Under the pieces are notes generated by a model. The model worked only from the letters and a program-made list of their open reading frames with translations, did no database searches and had not been told where the DNA came from. From an uncultured Acidobacteriota bacterium (lineage in GTDB: Bacteria; Acidobacteriota; Thermoanaerobaculia; UBA5066), in assembly GCA_903845115.1 (NCBI GenBank), contig CAIMWE010000130.1, positions 1 to 53,895 of the forward strand: a stretch of 53,895 nt of DNA, read 5' to 3'. Both the position numbers and the translations under genes were made by a program. This document shows positions 1 through 8,060 of this stretch, in pieces (the stretch's first letter is position 1; the number at the start of each line of letters is the position of its first letter).

Positions 1-2
1 AC

Positions 3-164
3 AAGATCTTTGCCTCTGCCGGCCTCGCGGGTGTGGATTTATCCGAGGCCGCTTTCGTGATCATGCAGCAGGCGATAGAGGGAATGGACAGCGACCTGCG
101 GGCCGGGATGGCCGACATCAAGGGATCGGCCGGTTCCAGCTCCTTTCCCCGCCGCCACCGCTGA
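3..164 (+). CDS. C-terminal fragment of an unidentified protein
   Basis: An open frame enters from the left edge and ends at the TGA at 162-164, giving 53 residues that begin KIFASAGLAGVDLSEAAF. The segment is amphipathic and probably helical, with an acidic stretch (DLSEAAF...EGMDSDLRAGM) and a Ser/Arg-rich tail (SSSFPRRHR). The regular codon use suggests a real gene end. I do not recognise the family, and the start lies outside the window. No clear terminator follows. Confidence 0.45.
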   Translation, partial: KIFASAGLAGVDLSEAAFVIMQQAIEGMDSDLRAGMADIKGSAGSSSFPRRHR

Positions 165-495
165 GTCTCGGGTCGGACGCCTCCTCTGGCTTTCGTGTGT
201 GTTGACCCGGAAATCGGTTTCCGAGGGCGCGGGGTCGGCGCGAGCGACGCCAGTAGCGAGCTTGCGCCTTGCCAGAACCCCATACGGTGCCCAACTGGAG
301 GCGTAGGTGCCTCACTCATCTTCTAAACTTCCTCGCCACATTTGACGATCCCGATTTCGTAAGTCGCTGAATCGGTGTGGGTGCTCGAAGCGTCGGTTTT
401 CTCGCAACCCGAAATGTAGTGCCACGACTACCGAGTGCGAGACTTGAAATTACGCGGCCTGAGGCCCATATTGGTAGTGGAAGCGGGAGGGTCTC
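165..495. other. Intergenic stretch upstream of the transposase
   Basis: No convincing gene is visible. The stretch contains one copy of a short interspersed sequence (GGCGTAGGTGCCTCA, 293-307) that recurs elsewhere in the window. Near 413-422 it carries a GTAGTGCCA word that recurs in the same orientation just after the transposase gene (about 2208-2217). The left end of the insertion sequence probably lies inside this stretch but was not delimited. Confidence 0.4.
281..307 (+). repeat. Interspersed intergenic repeat, copy 1
   Basis: The words GGTGCCCAACTGGAGG and GGCGTAGGTGCCTCA form a short unit. Related versions occur at about 6203-6218 (opposite strand), 7005-7055, 34222-34237 and 41325-41385, mostly near gene ends. 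Within this copy, GAGGC and GCCTC can pair into a small hairpin. Confidence 0.4.
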
Positions 496-2222
496 ATGTT
501 CTTCCGGGTCAAGACCGTCGGGAGCAACAGCTACGTTCAGGTCGTCGAGAGCTATCGGGACGAAGGGCGTCCCCGCCAGCGCGTGCTGCTGACGCTGGGC
601 TCTCTCGATGAGCTCCGGGAGTCCGGTCATCTCGACTCGCTCCTTGCCTCGGGAAGCCGCCTGTCCGAGACGATGCTGGTCTTGACCGCACATCAGCGGG
701 GCGACCTGGAATCGACGCCCTCGCGCCGGTTGGGATCGGTCCTGGTGTTCGAGCGGCTCTGGGAGCAGTCGGGCTGCCGGGAAGTGGTTGAGCGCCTGGT
801 CGACGGGAGGAAGTTCGGCTTCTCGATGGAGCGGGCGGTCTTCTTCACGGTCCTTCACCGTCTTCTGACGAGCGGGTCGGACCGGGCGGCGCTCGGGACG
901 TGGCAGGAGGACTACGAGATCGAGGGGATCGACTCCTTGCAGCTGCATCAGCTGTACCGGGCGATGGCGTTCCTGGGCGAGGAGCTTCCGGAGGAGGAGC
1001 AGGCCGGAGCCACCCCCTTCTCGCCGCGGTGCGTGAAGGACCAGGTCGAGGAAGCGCTGTATCGGCGGCACCAGGACCTGTTCTCGGGTCTGGAGCTGGT
1101 CTTCTTCGACACGACGTCGATCTACTTCGAGGGGGAAGGCGGAGAGACGCTCGGTCAGCACGGCCACAGCAAGGACCACCGGCCGGACCTGAAGCAGATG
1201 GTGGTGGGGATGATCCTGGACGGCGAGGGGCACCCGGTCTGCTGCGAGATGTGGCCGGGGAACACGACGGACGTGACGACCTTGACTCCAGTGGTGGACC
1301 GGCTGAAGAAGCGGTTCGGGATCGTCCGGGTCTGCGTGGTGGCGGACCGCGGCATGATCAGCCAGAAGACCCTCGAGGCACTGGAAGAGCGGAAGCTGGA
1401 GTACATCCTGGGCGCCCGGATGCGCAAGCAGAAGGAAGTGACCGAAGCGGTCCTCACGCGGGCTGGGCGCTATCACGAGGTGACCCCGGAGCGACGATCC
1501 AGGAAGGACCCCTCCCCCCTGAAGGTCAAGGAAGTCTGGGTCGCCGACGAGAAGTCCGAGCGGCGGTACGTCATCTGCCGCAACGAGGAGGAGGCGCGCA
1601 AGGACGCGCACGATCGCGAGGCGATCGTCACCTCCCTGCGCGAGGCGCTACGACGGGGAGAAAAGAGCCTCGTGGGCAACAAGGGGTACCACCGGTATCT
1701 GCGGACGAAAGGAAAGGCCTTCTCCGTCGACGAGGACCAGATCGAAAAGGAAGCCCGGTACGACGGTACCTGGGTGCTGCGGACGAACACCGCGATCCCC
1801 ACGAAGGACGTCGCGCTGACCTACACGCGGTTCTGGACCGTGGAAGAGATGTTTCGGTCGATGAAGTCGCTGCTGACGACCCGACCGATCTGGCACAAGT
1901 GCGACGGGACGATCCGAGGCCACGTCTTCTGCACCTATCTGGCTCTCGTCCTGCGCAAGGCCCTCGAGGATCGGCTCGCAGCCGCAGGAATCGATGAGGA
2001 GTGGGCGAAAGTCCTCGCCGACCTCGATCGGCTCACCTATGTCGATGTCGAGAAAGACGGCAAGCAATTCCGGATCCGCTCCACGACGCTCGGTTGCGCC
2101 GGCAAGGTCCTCCAGGCCACCGGTGTCGCCGTCCCTCCGACCGTGACCCAACTTCAGAAGAAAGCCGGCTCATGACCCCCGGCCTCGTCGACCGAGTCAG
2201 GCCGCCCCGTAGTGCCAACACG
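413..2222 (+). mobile_element. IS1634-type insertion sequence (approximate limits)
   Basis: The element is recognised by its transposase (496-2175). The limits given are only the two same-orientation GTAGTGCCA words that flank the gene; I found no convincing terminal inverted repeats or target duplication, so the true ends are uncertain. The transposase frame is intact, so the element may still be active. The next gene (LysM protein) starts beyond 3.5 kb on the opposite strand and is not interrupted. Confidence 0.5.
496..2175 (+). CDS. IS1634 family DDE transposase
   Basis: This 559-residue protein has the usual length and layout of IS1634 (IS4-related) transposases. The N-terminal part (about 1-190) is helical. 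The DDE core follows: the first Asp in FFDTTSIYFEG (near residue 204), the family-typical GHSKDHRPDLKQMVVG and PGNTTDVTTL stretches, the second Asp in VVADRGMI (near 284), and a candidate Glu in FWTVEEMFRSMKS (near 450). An alternating beta/alpha pattern fits the RNase H fold. The start is the ATG after a purine-rich GCGGGAGGG. The frame is complete with no frameshift. Long frames on both strands across this gene are composition-driven shadows. Confidence 0.93.
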   Translation: MFFRVKTVGSNSYVQVVESYRDEGRPRQRVLLTLGSLDELRESGHLDSLLASGSRLSETMLVLTAHQRGDLESTPSRRLGSVLVFERLWEQSGCREVVERLVDGRKFGFSMERAVFFTVLHRLLTSGSDRAALGTWQEDYEIEGIDSLQLHQLYRAMAFLGEELPEEEQAGATPFSPRCVKDQVEEALYRRHQDLFSGLELVFFDTTSIYFEGEGGETLGQHGHSKDHRPDLKQMVVGMILDGEGHPVCCEMWPGNTTDVTTLTPVVDRLKKRFGIVRVCVVADRGMISQKTLEALEERKLEYILGARMRKQKEVTEAVLTRAGRYHEVTPERRSRKDPSPLKVKEVWVADEKSERRYVICRNEEEARKDAHDREAIVTSLREALRRGEKSLVGNKGYHRYLRTKGKAFSVDEDQIEKEARYDGTWVLRTNTAIPTKDVALTYTRFWTVEEMFRSMKSLLTTRPIWHKCDGTIRGHVFCTYLALVLRKALEDRLAAAGIDEEWAKVLADLDRLTYVDVEKDGKQFRIRSTTLGCAGKVLQATGVAVPPTVTQLQKKAGS

Positions 2223-2360
2223 TTTTCATGCCAGCGTAACCCGTTGAGTCGGCGTCAGTTTCCAATTTCGACCGTAGAAGACGAGCCTCAGCCCTACCGT
2301 CGTCGAAAATCAAAGTTCCTATTGCTACCAGGGCGCTCTGCTTCGCGCTGGCATGGCTGT

Positions 2361-3536
2361 CTAAAGCGGAATCACGAACCTTTGTCCCGGATAGATCAAG
2401 TTGGGATTGCCACCGATGGTCGTCTTGTTTGCGTCGTAGATCCTCTTCCACAAACGGTCATCACCGTAGAATAGGCGCGCAATCTTGCTGAGACTGTCTC
2501 CGGGCTTGACCACGTAGATTCTGTCCTCGCCTTGATGTGGTGTGGGCTGCGGGGGAGCCGACTTTCGCTTGGGAATCGGGATGGGCTTTGGAACTGGCGG
2601 GAGAGGAGGTTCGGGAGCCGGCGGTGGGTCTGGCTGCGGAACTCGGCGGCTGGCATTCACCATGATCTCGAATGGGATTTCAGCATCCCACAAGAGTGAC
2701 TTCGTGCATTTGTTGATCTCGAGAGCGTACATGAAACAGGTGAAGATGTGTGCCTTGTCCAGAGGCCCGTTCCTGGCGTCTCCGCCGCTGTTGGGTGCGG
2801 TGGCCATATCGGAGTGGAATTGCTCCATGAACGAGGTGCAGCTCGATGCGTACAGGGCGGTCAGGTCGTTGCGATACTTGTGGTAGGCGGGAAACATTCT
2901 CCGGTCGTTGTCAAAGTCGTAATAGTCTCTGATTGCGTACGACCCTCTGAAAGCCATCGTCGACCCGTCGCTGCCGACGATTCGAGAATCGGACAACGTG
3001 ATGTCGTTGATGCCGCCGATCACGGCCTGCAGCTCCTGGCTGAAATATGCTCTGCCGGCAACCGAGACCGGGGCCTCAGCGGCGGCGGGGCCTGGGGAAG
3101 GCATCGTGAAGGTGTCGATCGCGTTTGAACAGAGGTCCCGGAGCTGTACTTCGCCTGGAAACGCTCCCGATTGATCCACGTGCTCCTGAACCTTCTGTCT
3201 CACCCAGTCGACGATCCGGAGATGTGTCGCATTGACCTTCACGGCTGTGACGATGTCACCAATTGTCCCTGTGCTGATGTGTTCATTCAAATAGCTCAGG
3301 AACATTTTTTGCGCCAGGTGCGTGGTCTTTAGCCGGATCAGGTGCGAGAGCTGTCTCGCTTCGGCCTTCGCCAAACTACAGCAAAGATCCATGATCGCCT
3401 CCGCAGAAAGAGTACTACAGCGATCGAGCCGGGCGTGTCCGCTCGAGACCCGTACCGGGCTCATAGCGGATCTCGTGGCGTGACCGTTTGACGATGGCGG
3501 CGATGCGGCGCTGACTGGAACCTGTCTATTTGACAC
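2361..3536 (-). CDS. LysM-domain protein
   Basis: This 391-residue protein ends in a clear LysM peptidoglycan-binding domain (about 343-391): YVVKPGDSLSKIARLFYGDD, then an Asn/Ile/Pro-rich end with YPGQRFVIPL. A Pro-rich linker (about 300-340) precedes it. The first 290 residues contain Cys-bearing helices and no domain I recognise. No signal peptide is evident, so the protein may be cytoplasmic, phage-tail-like or released by another route; LysM in phage and secretion baseplates follows the same C-terminal pattern. The first ATG is used here, but Met49 (coordinate 3392) is a plausible alternative start. Base composition is less GC-rich than neighbouring genes, and the gene lies beside an IS, both consistent with recent acquisition. 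Confidence 0.75.
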   Translation of the reverse strand: MSNRQVPVSAASPPSSNGHATRSAMSPVRVSSGHARLDRCSTLSAEAIMDLCCSLAKAEARQLSHLIRLKTTHLAQKMFLSYLNEHISTGTIGDIVTAVKVNATHLRIVDWVRQKVQEHVDQSGAFPGEVQLRDLCSNAIDTFTMPSPGPAAAEAPVSVAGRAYFSQELQAVIGGINDITLSDSRIVGSDGSTMAFRGSYAIRDYYDFDNDRRMFPAYHKYRNDLTALYASSCTSFMEQFHSDMATAPNSGGDARNGPLDKAHIFTCFMYALEINKCTKSLLWDAEIPFEIMVNASRRVPQPDPPPAPEPPLPPVPKPIPIPKRKSAPPQPTPHQGEDRIYVVKPGDSLSKIARLFYGDDRLWKRIYDANKTTIGGNPNLIYPGQRFVIPL

Positions 3537-3778
3537 TTGACCCCTTATCGGACTTCGCGCAGAGGACGAGGCGCTAGTCAGATTCAGCGCATCGAAGGAG
3601 AGTTGTGCGGTGACGGAGTCGCGACAATGGCGCCATGCCGGTTGACAAGCTCAGCCCAGCGGAGCGCGAAAGCTCGGCCAAGTTTAGCCCCGTCAGGCAT
3701 GTCTCGGCTCGAGCTGGAGTGACCGGTCGCCAGGATTCCGGCGAGGAGACTCGGCTCCGCCCCCGTCGCTCCGGGCCA

Positions 3779-5077
3779 TCACGCCGCGACAGTCGCAGCT
3801 TCCCAGCACACGCCCAGGTTGGCGCTGACCAGGTCCACGCCGCGCGGATCGAGACGGCCGGAGCCGGCCATCTCGCGGAGGACCTTGAGGATCGCGTCGG
3901 GAGCGAGGTGCTCTCGGTAAGGGCGAGCCTGCGCGAGAGCCTGGAAGACGTCGGCCACGGCCAGGAGACGCGCGGGGGGATCGAGCCGGGCGCCCGCCCG
4001 TCGGAACGGATAGCCCCGGCCCGAAGGGGCCTCGTGGTGAAATGCCGCCCACTCGGCGATCTCGGAGAATGACCGAATCCTCCGGAGGATCTGCCAGGTC
4101 TCGAAGGTATGGTGCGCCAAGACGGCGTAGTCGGCAGCGTCGAGCAGCCCCTCCTTGTCGAGGACGTCGTCCGGCACCCTGAGCTTGCCGAGATCGTGCA
4201 GGAGCCCGGCGAGCTCCAGTTTCTCGCAGACCGTCTCCGGGAGGCCGGCCAGACGCCCGAGCACGACGGCCAGGCGCGCGACGCTCTCGGAGTGACGGGC
4301 GGTCCAGGGGCTCTTGGCGTCGACGATTCTCGCGAAGAGCTCGGCGAGTCGCCGGAGCTCACCCGGGGCCATCGGCCTCGCCCTCAGGGTCCGCCCCTCA
4401 TCGAGGATGAAGCGCTCGAGATGCCGGGGCTCGAGGACGAGCCAGAAGGCCTCGGCCTCCGAGACCTCGAGGAACGCGCCGACGAGTTCCGGAGCGAATC
4501 GGTCGCCCGCTGTCGCCTCCACGAAATCCCGGACCTCCAGCCGGCTCAGCAGGATGTCCTGCCGGGGCGCCTGAGCAAGGAGGGCGTCCACCCGATCAGC
4601 GAGATGCACCGCATTGGCGAGCAACGCGTCCTCCGATCCCGCATGGCCGGAAGCCAGATCGCGCCACCGGTCATGGTGGTGAAGGACGATGCCGGCGAGG
4701 TCGGCGAGCGGCTCGAACGAAAGGAGCATGTCGTGTCCGATCCGGCAGTGGTCCGGCGAGCCCGCCCAGTCCAGGTCGCCGGCCAGCCGCCGGTAAACCC
4801 GGCTCGACGAGACGCCGCAGTCGTGGAGCACTGCGGCCAGGAACAGCTTCTGTCGCGCCACCTCTGGAAGGCCGAGGCCGTTCGCCACCTCGGTCGCCAT
4901 GAACGCCACCCTCTTGCCATGCCCCACGTCGTCGACACCGACGAGGTCGAGGGCGTCGGAAAGAGCGAGGACGACCTCGTTCAGATCGAGGTGGGTGTCG
5001 GTGGAGACGGGAGACGCACCGAGCTGGGGACCACGCTCGGATATCGGATCAGCGGCATCGACGAGCCCGCGGTTCAT
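3779..5077 (-). CDS. HD-GYP domain protein with two HD domains
   Basis: The 432-residue protein contains two HD-type metal-binding modules. The first (about 35-190) has VGHGKRVAF, AAVLHDCGVS and LHHHDRW. The second (about 255-425) has ARHSESVARLA, AGLLHDLGKLRVPDDVLDKEG, AHHTFETW, FHHEAPSGRGYP and LLAVADVFQAL, which are the HD and GYP signatures. HD-GYP proteins hydrolyse cyclic di-GMP or relatives; the tandem HD arrangement resembles proteins annotated as HD-domain regulators. No membrane segment or receiver is present, so it should be cytosolic and must get its signal elsewhere. It diverges from the exported cupin gene across about 270 bp. Confidence 0.88.
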   Translation of the reverse strand: MNRGLVDAADPISERGPQLGASPVSTDTHLDLNEVVLALSDALDLVGVDDVGHGKRVAFMATEVANGLGLPEVARQKLFLAAVLHDCGVSSSRVYRRLAGDLDWAGSPDHCRIGHDMLLSFEPLADLAGIVLHHHDRWRDLASGHAGSEDALLANAVHLADRVDALLAQAPRQDILLSRLEVRDFVEATAGDRFAPELVGAFLEVSEAEAFWLVLEPRHLERFILDEGRTLRARPMAPGELRRLAELFARIVDAKSPWTARHSESVARLAVVLGRLAGLPETVCEKLELAGLLHDLGKLRVPDDVLDKEGLLDAADYAVLAHHTFETWQILRRIRSFSEIAEWAAFHHEAPSGRGYPFRRAGARLDPPARLLAVADVFQALAQARPYREHLAPDAILKVLREMAGSGRLDPRGVDLVSANLGVCWEAATVAA

Positions 5078-5346
5078 TCACGATCCTGACATCGCACGGT
5101 ATTCCCTTTCGTTCAGTTCTTCCATGCCGAAACAATAGACCGCTGCGGTCGAAAAGGGGGACCGCCGAGTGGCATAGTCGACGCCCCGACGCCTCGCTCC
5201 GACGGGCGCTCACCTCGCTCCGGAATCGACGCTCGCCATGGTCCGGAAACCTTGACTGAGTCGTGCCGCACGGCTCCGCCCATGGACGAGGTCCGTACGC
5301 TGGGGGAGAATCGAGTCGAACCGAATCGACATCGAGGAGGACGCTC

Positions 5347-5757
5347 ATGAGCAGACGGACGATGACGTTGGCGGGACTGTCCCTGGGGCTCGCCTTGATC
5401 GCATTTTCGGGAAGCGCGGGTGGCCAGCAGCCGGCGCCGCCCGCCACGAAGGGCGCGACGATCACTTCGCTGGCCGCCGTGGATCTCGGCCCGGAGATCG
5501 AAGGCATGGCGGGCCGCCAGCTTCGCATGCGCAGGATCTCTGTCGAGCCAGGAGGCTTCCTGGAACTCCACAGTCACAAGGACCGGCCCGGTACGGTCTA
5601 CGTGCTGGAGGGGAAATTCACCGAGACGCGCAGTGGGGTCGTCAAGGAATACGGGCCGGGAGAAGCCTGGTCCGAGAACAAGGAGACCAATCACCGCCTC
5701 GAGAACAAGGGAACCGGACCGGCGACCATCATCGCGGTCGACATCCTCAAGCAATAG
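5347..5757 (+). CDS. Exported cupin-fold protein
   Basis: This 136-residue protein begins with a Sec-type signal (MSRRTMTLAGLSLGLALIAF...) and probable cleavage near GSAGGQ. It is followed by a single cupin barrel: metal-ligand motif LELHSHKDRPGTVYVLEGKF (His, His, Glu) and a second-motif His in TNHRLEN. The ATG at 5347 is chosen because AGGAGG lies six bases upstream (5335-5340); an in-frame ATG at 5263 would bury the signal peptide. Many such small periplasmic cupins are annotated only as cupin domain proteins, and the substrate is unknown. A strong hairpin follows 68 bases after the stop. Confidence 0.85.
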   Translation: MSRRTMTLAGLSLGLALIAFSGSAGGQQPAPPATKGATITSLAAVDLGPEIEGMAGRQLRMRRISVEPGGFLELHSHKDRPGTVYVLEGKFTETRSGVVKEYGPGEAWSENKETNHRLENKGTGPATIIAVDILKQ

Positions 5758-5825
5758 AGGGCGGCCGCGCCGGACCCGGGCACCGGTTCGCCCACCACCG
5801 GACACCGGTTGGCGGTCAGCACCAG

Positions 5826-5847
5826 CCCCGCGATTCCCGTCGCGGGG
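5826..5847 (+). terminator. Hairpin terminator after the cupin gene
   Basis: A perfect 8 bp stem (CCCCGCGA/TCGCGGGG) encloses a 6-base loop and is followed by TTT. It lies 68 bases downstream of the cupin stop. The short T run makes efficiency uncertain. Confidence 0.6.
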
Positions 5848-5989
5848 TTTCGCGCGTATAGGGCGTTGTGGCGGAAGAGTTTGCGGGGAAGCCGTCGCGC
5901 GGAAAGTCCAGGAGCACGATCGTGCAGAGAGCGGACGGGTCGCCCTCGTGGACCGACGAGGTCTCCTTCGGCTCTCTCAGAGGGGCCCC

Positions 5990-6134
5990 ACGAAGTCAGG
6001 GGAAGATGGGCTGGCTTCGACCGGAGGAGCACCCCGAGTTGATGGCGAAGGGCGAGGTTCTCGGCCACGAGGCCGGCCCGAGACCGAAGAAGAGCGCCGA
6101 GGGTGCCGAAAGTGAGTCGGACGAGGCGGAGCAT
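5990..6134 (-). pseudogene. Remnant of an integrase-core (rve) transposase, N-terminus only
   Basis: Reading leftward from 6134, about 45 residues match the N-terminus of integrase-core transposases that begin with LLRSRAGLVAENLALRHQL and continue to LPLTSW. After that the similarity stops and the frame runs into unrelated sequence, so the catalytic core is missing. What remains (5691-5990) in this frame shows no domain. This looks like a deletion remnant. The insertion that brought it here may explain the absence of genes between the cupin and the vapBC pair. Confidence 0.6.
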
Positions 6135-6202
6135 CGGAACAGAATACGGGCCGAAGGTGAGCCATCACGGAGACTCGTGGAGTGACCCTAAGGTCGACGG
6201 GT

Positions 6203-6218
6203 TGAGGCACCTACGGCC
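6203..6218 (-). repeat. Interspersed intergenic repeat, copy 2
   Basis: On the minus strand this reads GCCGTAGGTGCCTCA, one base different from the copy at 293-307. It lies between the integrase remnant and the vapBC promoter. Confidence 0.4.
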
Positions 6219-6298
6219 CGCCCCGGACGCCCGTAAGGGATCTTGCCGAGGCACAGGCGTGACCGTTACGGGAACCACAGCTGAGGCTCGCTTGAGCT

Positions 6299-6315
6299 TG
6301 CATGCACATGCATGT
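6299..6315 (+). promoter_or_regulatory. Overlapping palindromes upstream of vapBC (candidate operator)
   Basis: TGCATGCA (6299-6306) and ACATGCATGT (6306-6315) are both perfect palindromes and lie 12 to 28 bases before the antitoxin ATG. Type II antitoxins of the ribbon-helix-helix class usually bind paired palindromes at this place to repress their own operon, so this is the likely operator. Confidence 0.55.
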
Positions 6316-6326
6316 AGGATGTCCCC

Positions 6327-6566
6327 ATGAGAACGACGGTCGAGATCAGCGACGAACATCGGGCACAGCTCCTGAAGCTCGCCGCCCAGCGCGGAGAGAA
6401 GGGATTCTCCTCGATTATCCGAGAGGCGCTGGACCTCTACATGAAGCGCTATCGGGCGCGGCGCGAGGCGGTCGCCAGCGCACTCCGGGTCAAGGGCAGT
6501 TTCTCCGACGAGGAGGCAGATGCTCTCCAGGAGTCGGTTAGGAAGCTGCGCGAGGTGTGGCGGTGA
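6327..6566 (+). CDS. VapB-type antitoxin (ribbon-helix-helix)
   Basis: The 79-residue protein starts MRTTVEISDEHRAQLLKLAA, the beta-strand/helix start of a ribbon-helix-helix DNA-binding antitoxin (about 1-45). A charged C-terminal tail (SDEEADALQESVRKLREVW) would wrap the toxin. It overlaps the next gene by 10 bases, the usual tight coupling in vapBC operons. Its expected role is to neutralise the VapC nuclease and to repress the operon at the palindromes just upstream. Confidence 0.85.
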   Translation: MRTTVEISDEHRAQLLKLAAQRGEKGFSSIIREALDLYMKRYRARREAVASALRVKGSFSDEEADALQESVRKLREVWR

Positions 6567-6952
6567 TCATCGCCGACACTGACGTCCTCATCGACTTCCT
6601 GCGGGGGCGAGGTGGTGGGGCGAAGCGCGTCGCGCTCGAGCTCGAGACGAGGTCCTTCGGTACCACCGCGATCACAGCGTTCGAGCTTCGTTCGGGTGCC
6701 CGCACCTCGAATCAGAGGAAGGGGATCGACACGCTTCTCGACGCCATGACGCTTCTCTCCTTCGGTCCCGAGGAAGCTCGAGTCGCGGCGGACCTCCGTC
6801 AACAACTCGAGAGCCAAGGCCAGGCCATTGGGATGGCCGACTACATGGTCGCTGCGGTGTGCATCGCCAACGACGCAGTTCTGCTCACCCGGAACCGCAA
6901 GCATTTCGAGCGAGTCGAGGGACTCAAGCTCTCCGCGTTCACTGGCGAGTGA
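6557..6952 (+). CDS. VapC-type PIN-domain ribonuclease toxin
   Basis: This 131-residue PIN protein starts at a GTG (6557) inside the end of the antitoxin gene. The acidic residues of the PIN active site are visible: Asp in IIADTDVLIDFL, Glu in TAFELRSGA, and Asp in GMADYMVAAVC; the family's final D/N position corresponds to LLTRNRKHFERV. VapC toxins cleave tRNA or rRNA when free of antitoxin. Length and motif spacing are complete, so the module is probably functional. No terminator hairpin with a T run was recognised after it. Confidence 0.88.
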   Translation: MAVIIADTDVLIDFLRGRGGGAKRVALELETRSFGTTAITAFELRSGARTSNQRKGIDTLLDAMTLLSFGPEEARVAADLRQQLESQGQAIGMADYMVAAVCIANDAVLLTRNRKHFERVEGLKLSAFTGE

Positions 6953-7372
6953 CCGCAGGGCGTCCTCTCGTTCGGCGTCGCGCCCGTATCACGGCGTGAC
7001 CCCGGACCTGTGCCTCGTCAGACATCCATGGGGTGCCCGAATGGAGGCATCCGTGCCTCCTTCAGCCGATCGAGGTGCCCGCGCTTCCCAGGGGTTGGCG
7101 CTTCTGGCTCGAGCCATTGAGGACAATCCTCCCGATTCAGCTCCCTCAGGGCCGGTATTCTTTCCCGGATGAGCAACGTCTATCGGTCGTGCGAGAGCTA
7201 TCAAGATACTGGGCTCGTGAAGATCCTGTTCTTCGAGGAAGGTCATCGACACGGGCAACGCGAAGCAGTCCCCGCACCGAATCGCGTCCCACGGGAGGCA
7301 AGGGGATCTGATCGCCCCCTGGGCCGACCCTTGGACGCCGGCAATGAATGACGACATCAACAAGGAGGTCGG
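6953..7372. other. Intergenic stretch without a supported gene
   Basis: Short frames on both strands lack recognisable domains. The stretch holds a copy of the interspersed repeat (7005-7055), including a 7 bp-stem hairpin GGAGGCA-TCCG-TGCCTCC. At its right end it has a strong ribosome-binding sequence (AAGGAGG) serving the pseudogene that follows. Confidence 0.45.
7005..7055 (+). repeat. Interspersed intergenic repeat, copy 3 (with hairpin)
   Basis: CATGGGGTGCCCGAATGGAG and GGCATCCGTGCCTCC correspond to 281-307 and to 41325-41385 (CATGGGGTGTCCGGGTGGGG). The last part folds into a 7 bp stem. Confidence 0.4.
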
Positions 7373-7970
7373 ATGACCACCCGCCGTACGCTCCTCCTCG
7401 CTCTCACCGGAGGCCTGCTCACACTTCCCCTCGCCCTCTTGGCGCAGAAGCCGGGGAAGGTGTGGCGACTCGGTGTTCTCTCGCCCCAGAACCGCCCGCC
7501 TTCCATCGGGTCGAGCGCCTACTATGGCCGGCTCGTACAGAATCTCCGCCTCCTCGGCTACATCGAGGGCGAGAACCTCCTGCTCGACTGGCGGTTCGCC
7601 GAAGGTCGCTATGATCGCCTTCCAGGCCCAGGAGCACAGCCAGGCCCTGATCTGGATCGTCGATTCGTTCTTCATGTCGCAGTGCCGGCAAATCGCCGAG
7701 CTTGCGTTGACAGATCAGCTGCCATCGACAACAGGCTATGTCCCCTACTCGGACGAGGGCGGTCTGATGGCCTATGGCCCGAGCCCCGCGACCCTTTGGG
7801 AGCGGCTCGCAAAGCAGCTCGACCGGGTCTTCAGGGGCGCTCGACCGGGCGACCTCCCCGTGGAGCAGCCGACGAATCTCGATCTGGTCATCAACCGCAA
7901 GACGGCTCGGGCGCTCGGGATGACCATCCCGCCTGATCTCCTGGTCCTCGCCGAGAAGGTGATCGGCTGA
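7373..7970 (+). pseudogene. ABC transporter substrate-binding protein (ABC_sub_bind), internally deleted and frameshifted
   Basis: The first part has a signal peptide (MTTRRTLLLALTGGLLTLPL) and the ABC_sub_bind start: GKVWRLGVLSPQNRPP, LLGYIEGENLLLDWRFAEGRYDRLP. At about 7615-7640 homology jumps to the family's C-terminal third in the +1 frame: QCRQIAELALTDQLP, GGLMAYGPS, GDLPVEQPTNLDLVINRKTARALGMTIPPDLLVLAEKVI, ending at 7970. Full-length members have about 320 residues, so roughly 120-150 residues are missing and the two parts are out of frame. A good AAGGAGG ribosome-binding site and ATG remain at the start. Confidence 0.85.
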
Positions 7971-8060
7971 GCCTCATCTTCCCGCAGGGCGGCAGCGCGT
8001 GGGCTTATCCTCGCGCCTGATGCAGGGCATGGTCTCCACCCCGCGAGAAGCGAGCCTCAC

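Noticed and set aside
316-1611. A 431-residue minus-strand frame across the transposase
   Set aside because: It is antisense to an intact, recognisable transposase and has no domain of its own.
413-2222. GTAGTGCCA words considered as terminal inverted repeats of the IS
   Set aside because: They are in the same orientation, so they cannot be the inverted termini; the real ends were not found.
5868-6185. A 105-residue plus-strand frame between cupin and vapBC
   Set aside because: It overlaps the integrase remnant on the other strand and lacks any domain; composition is Arg/Glu/Gly-rich as in shadows.
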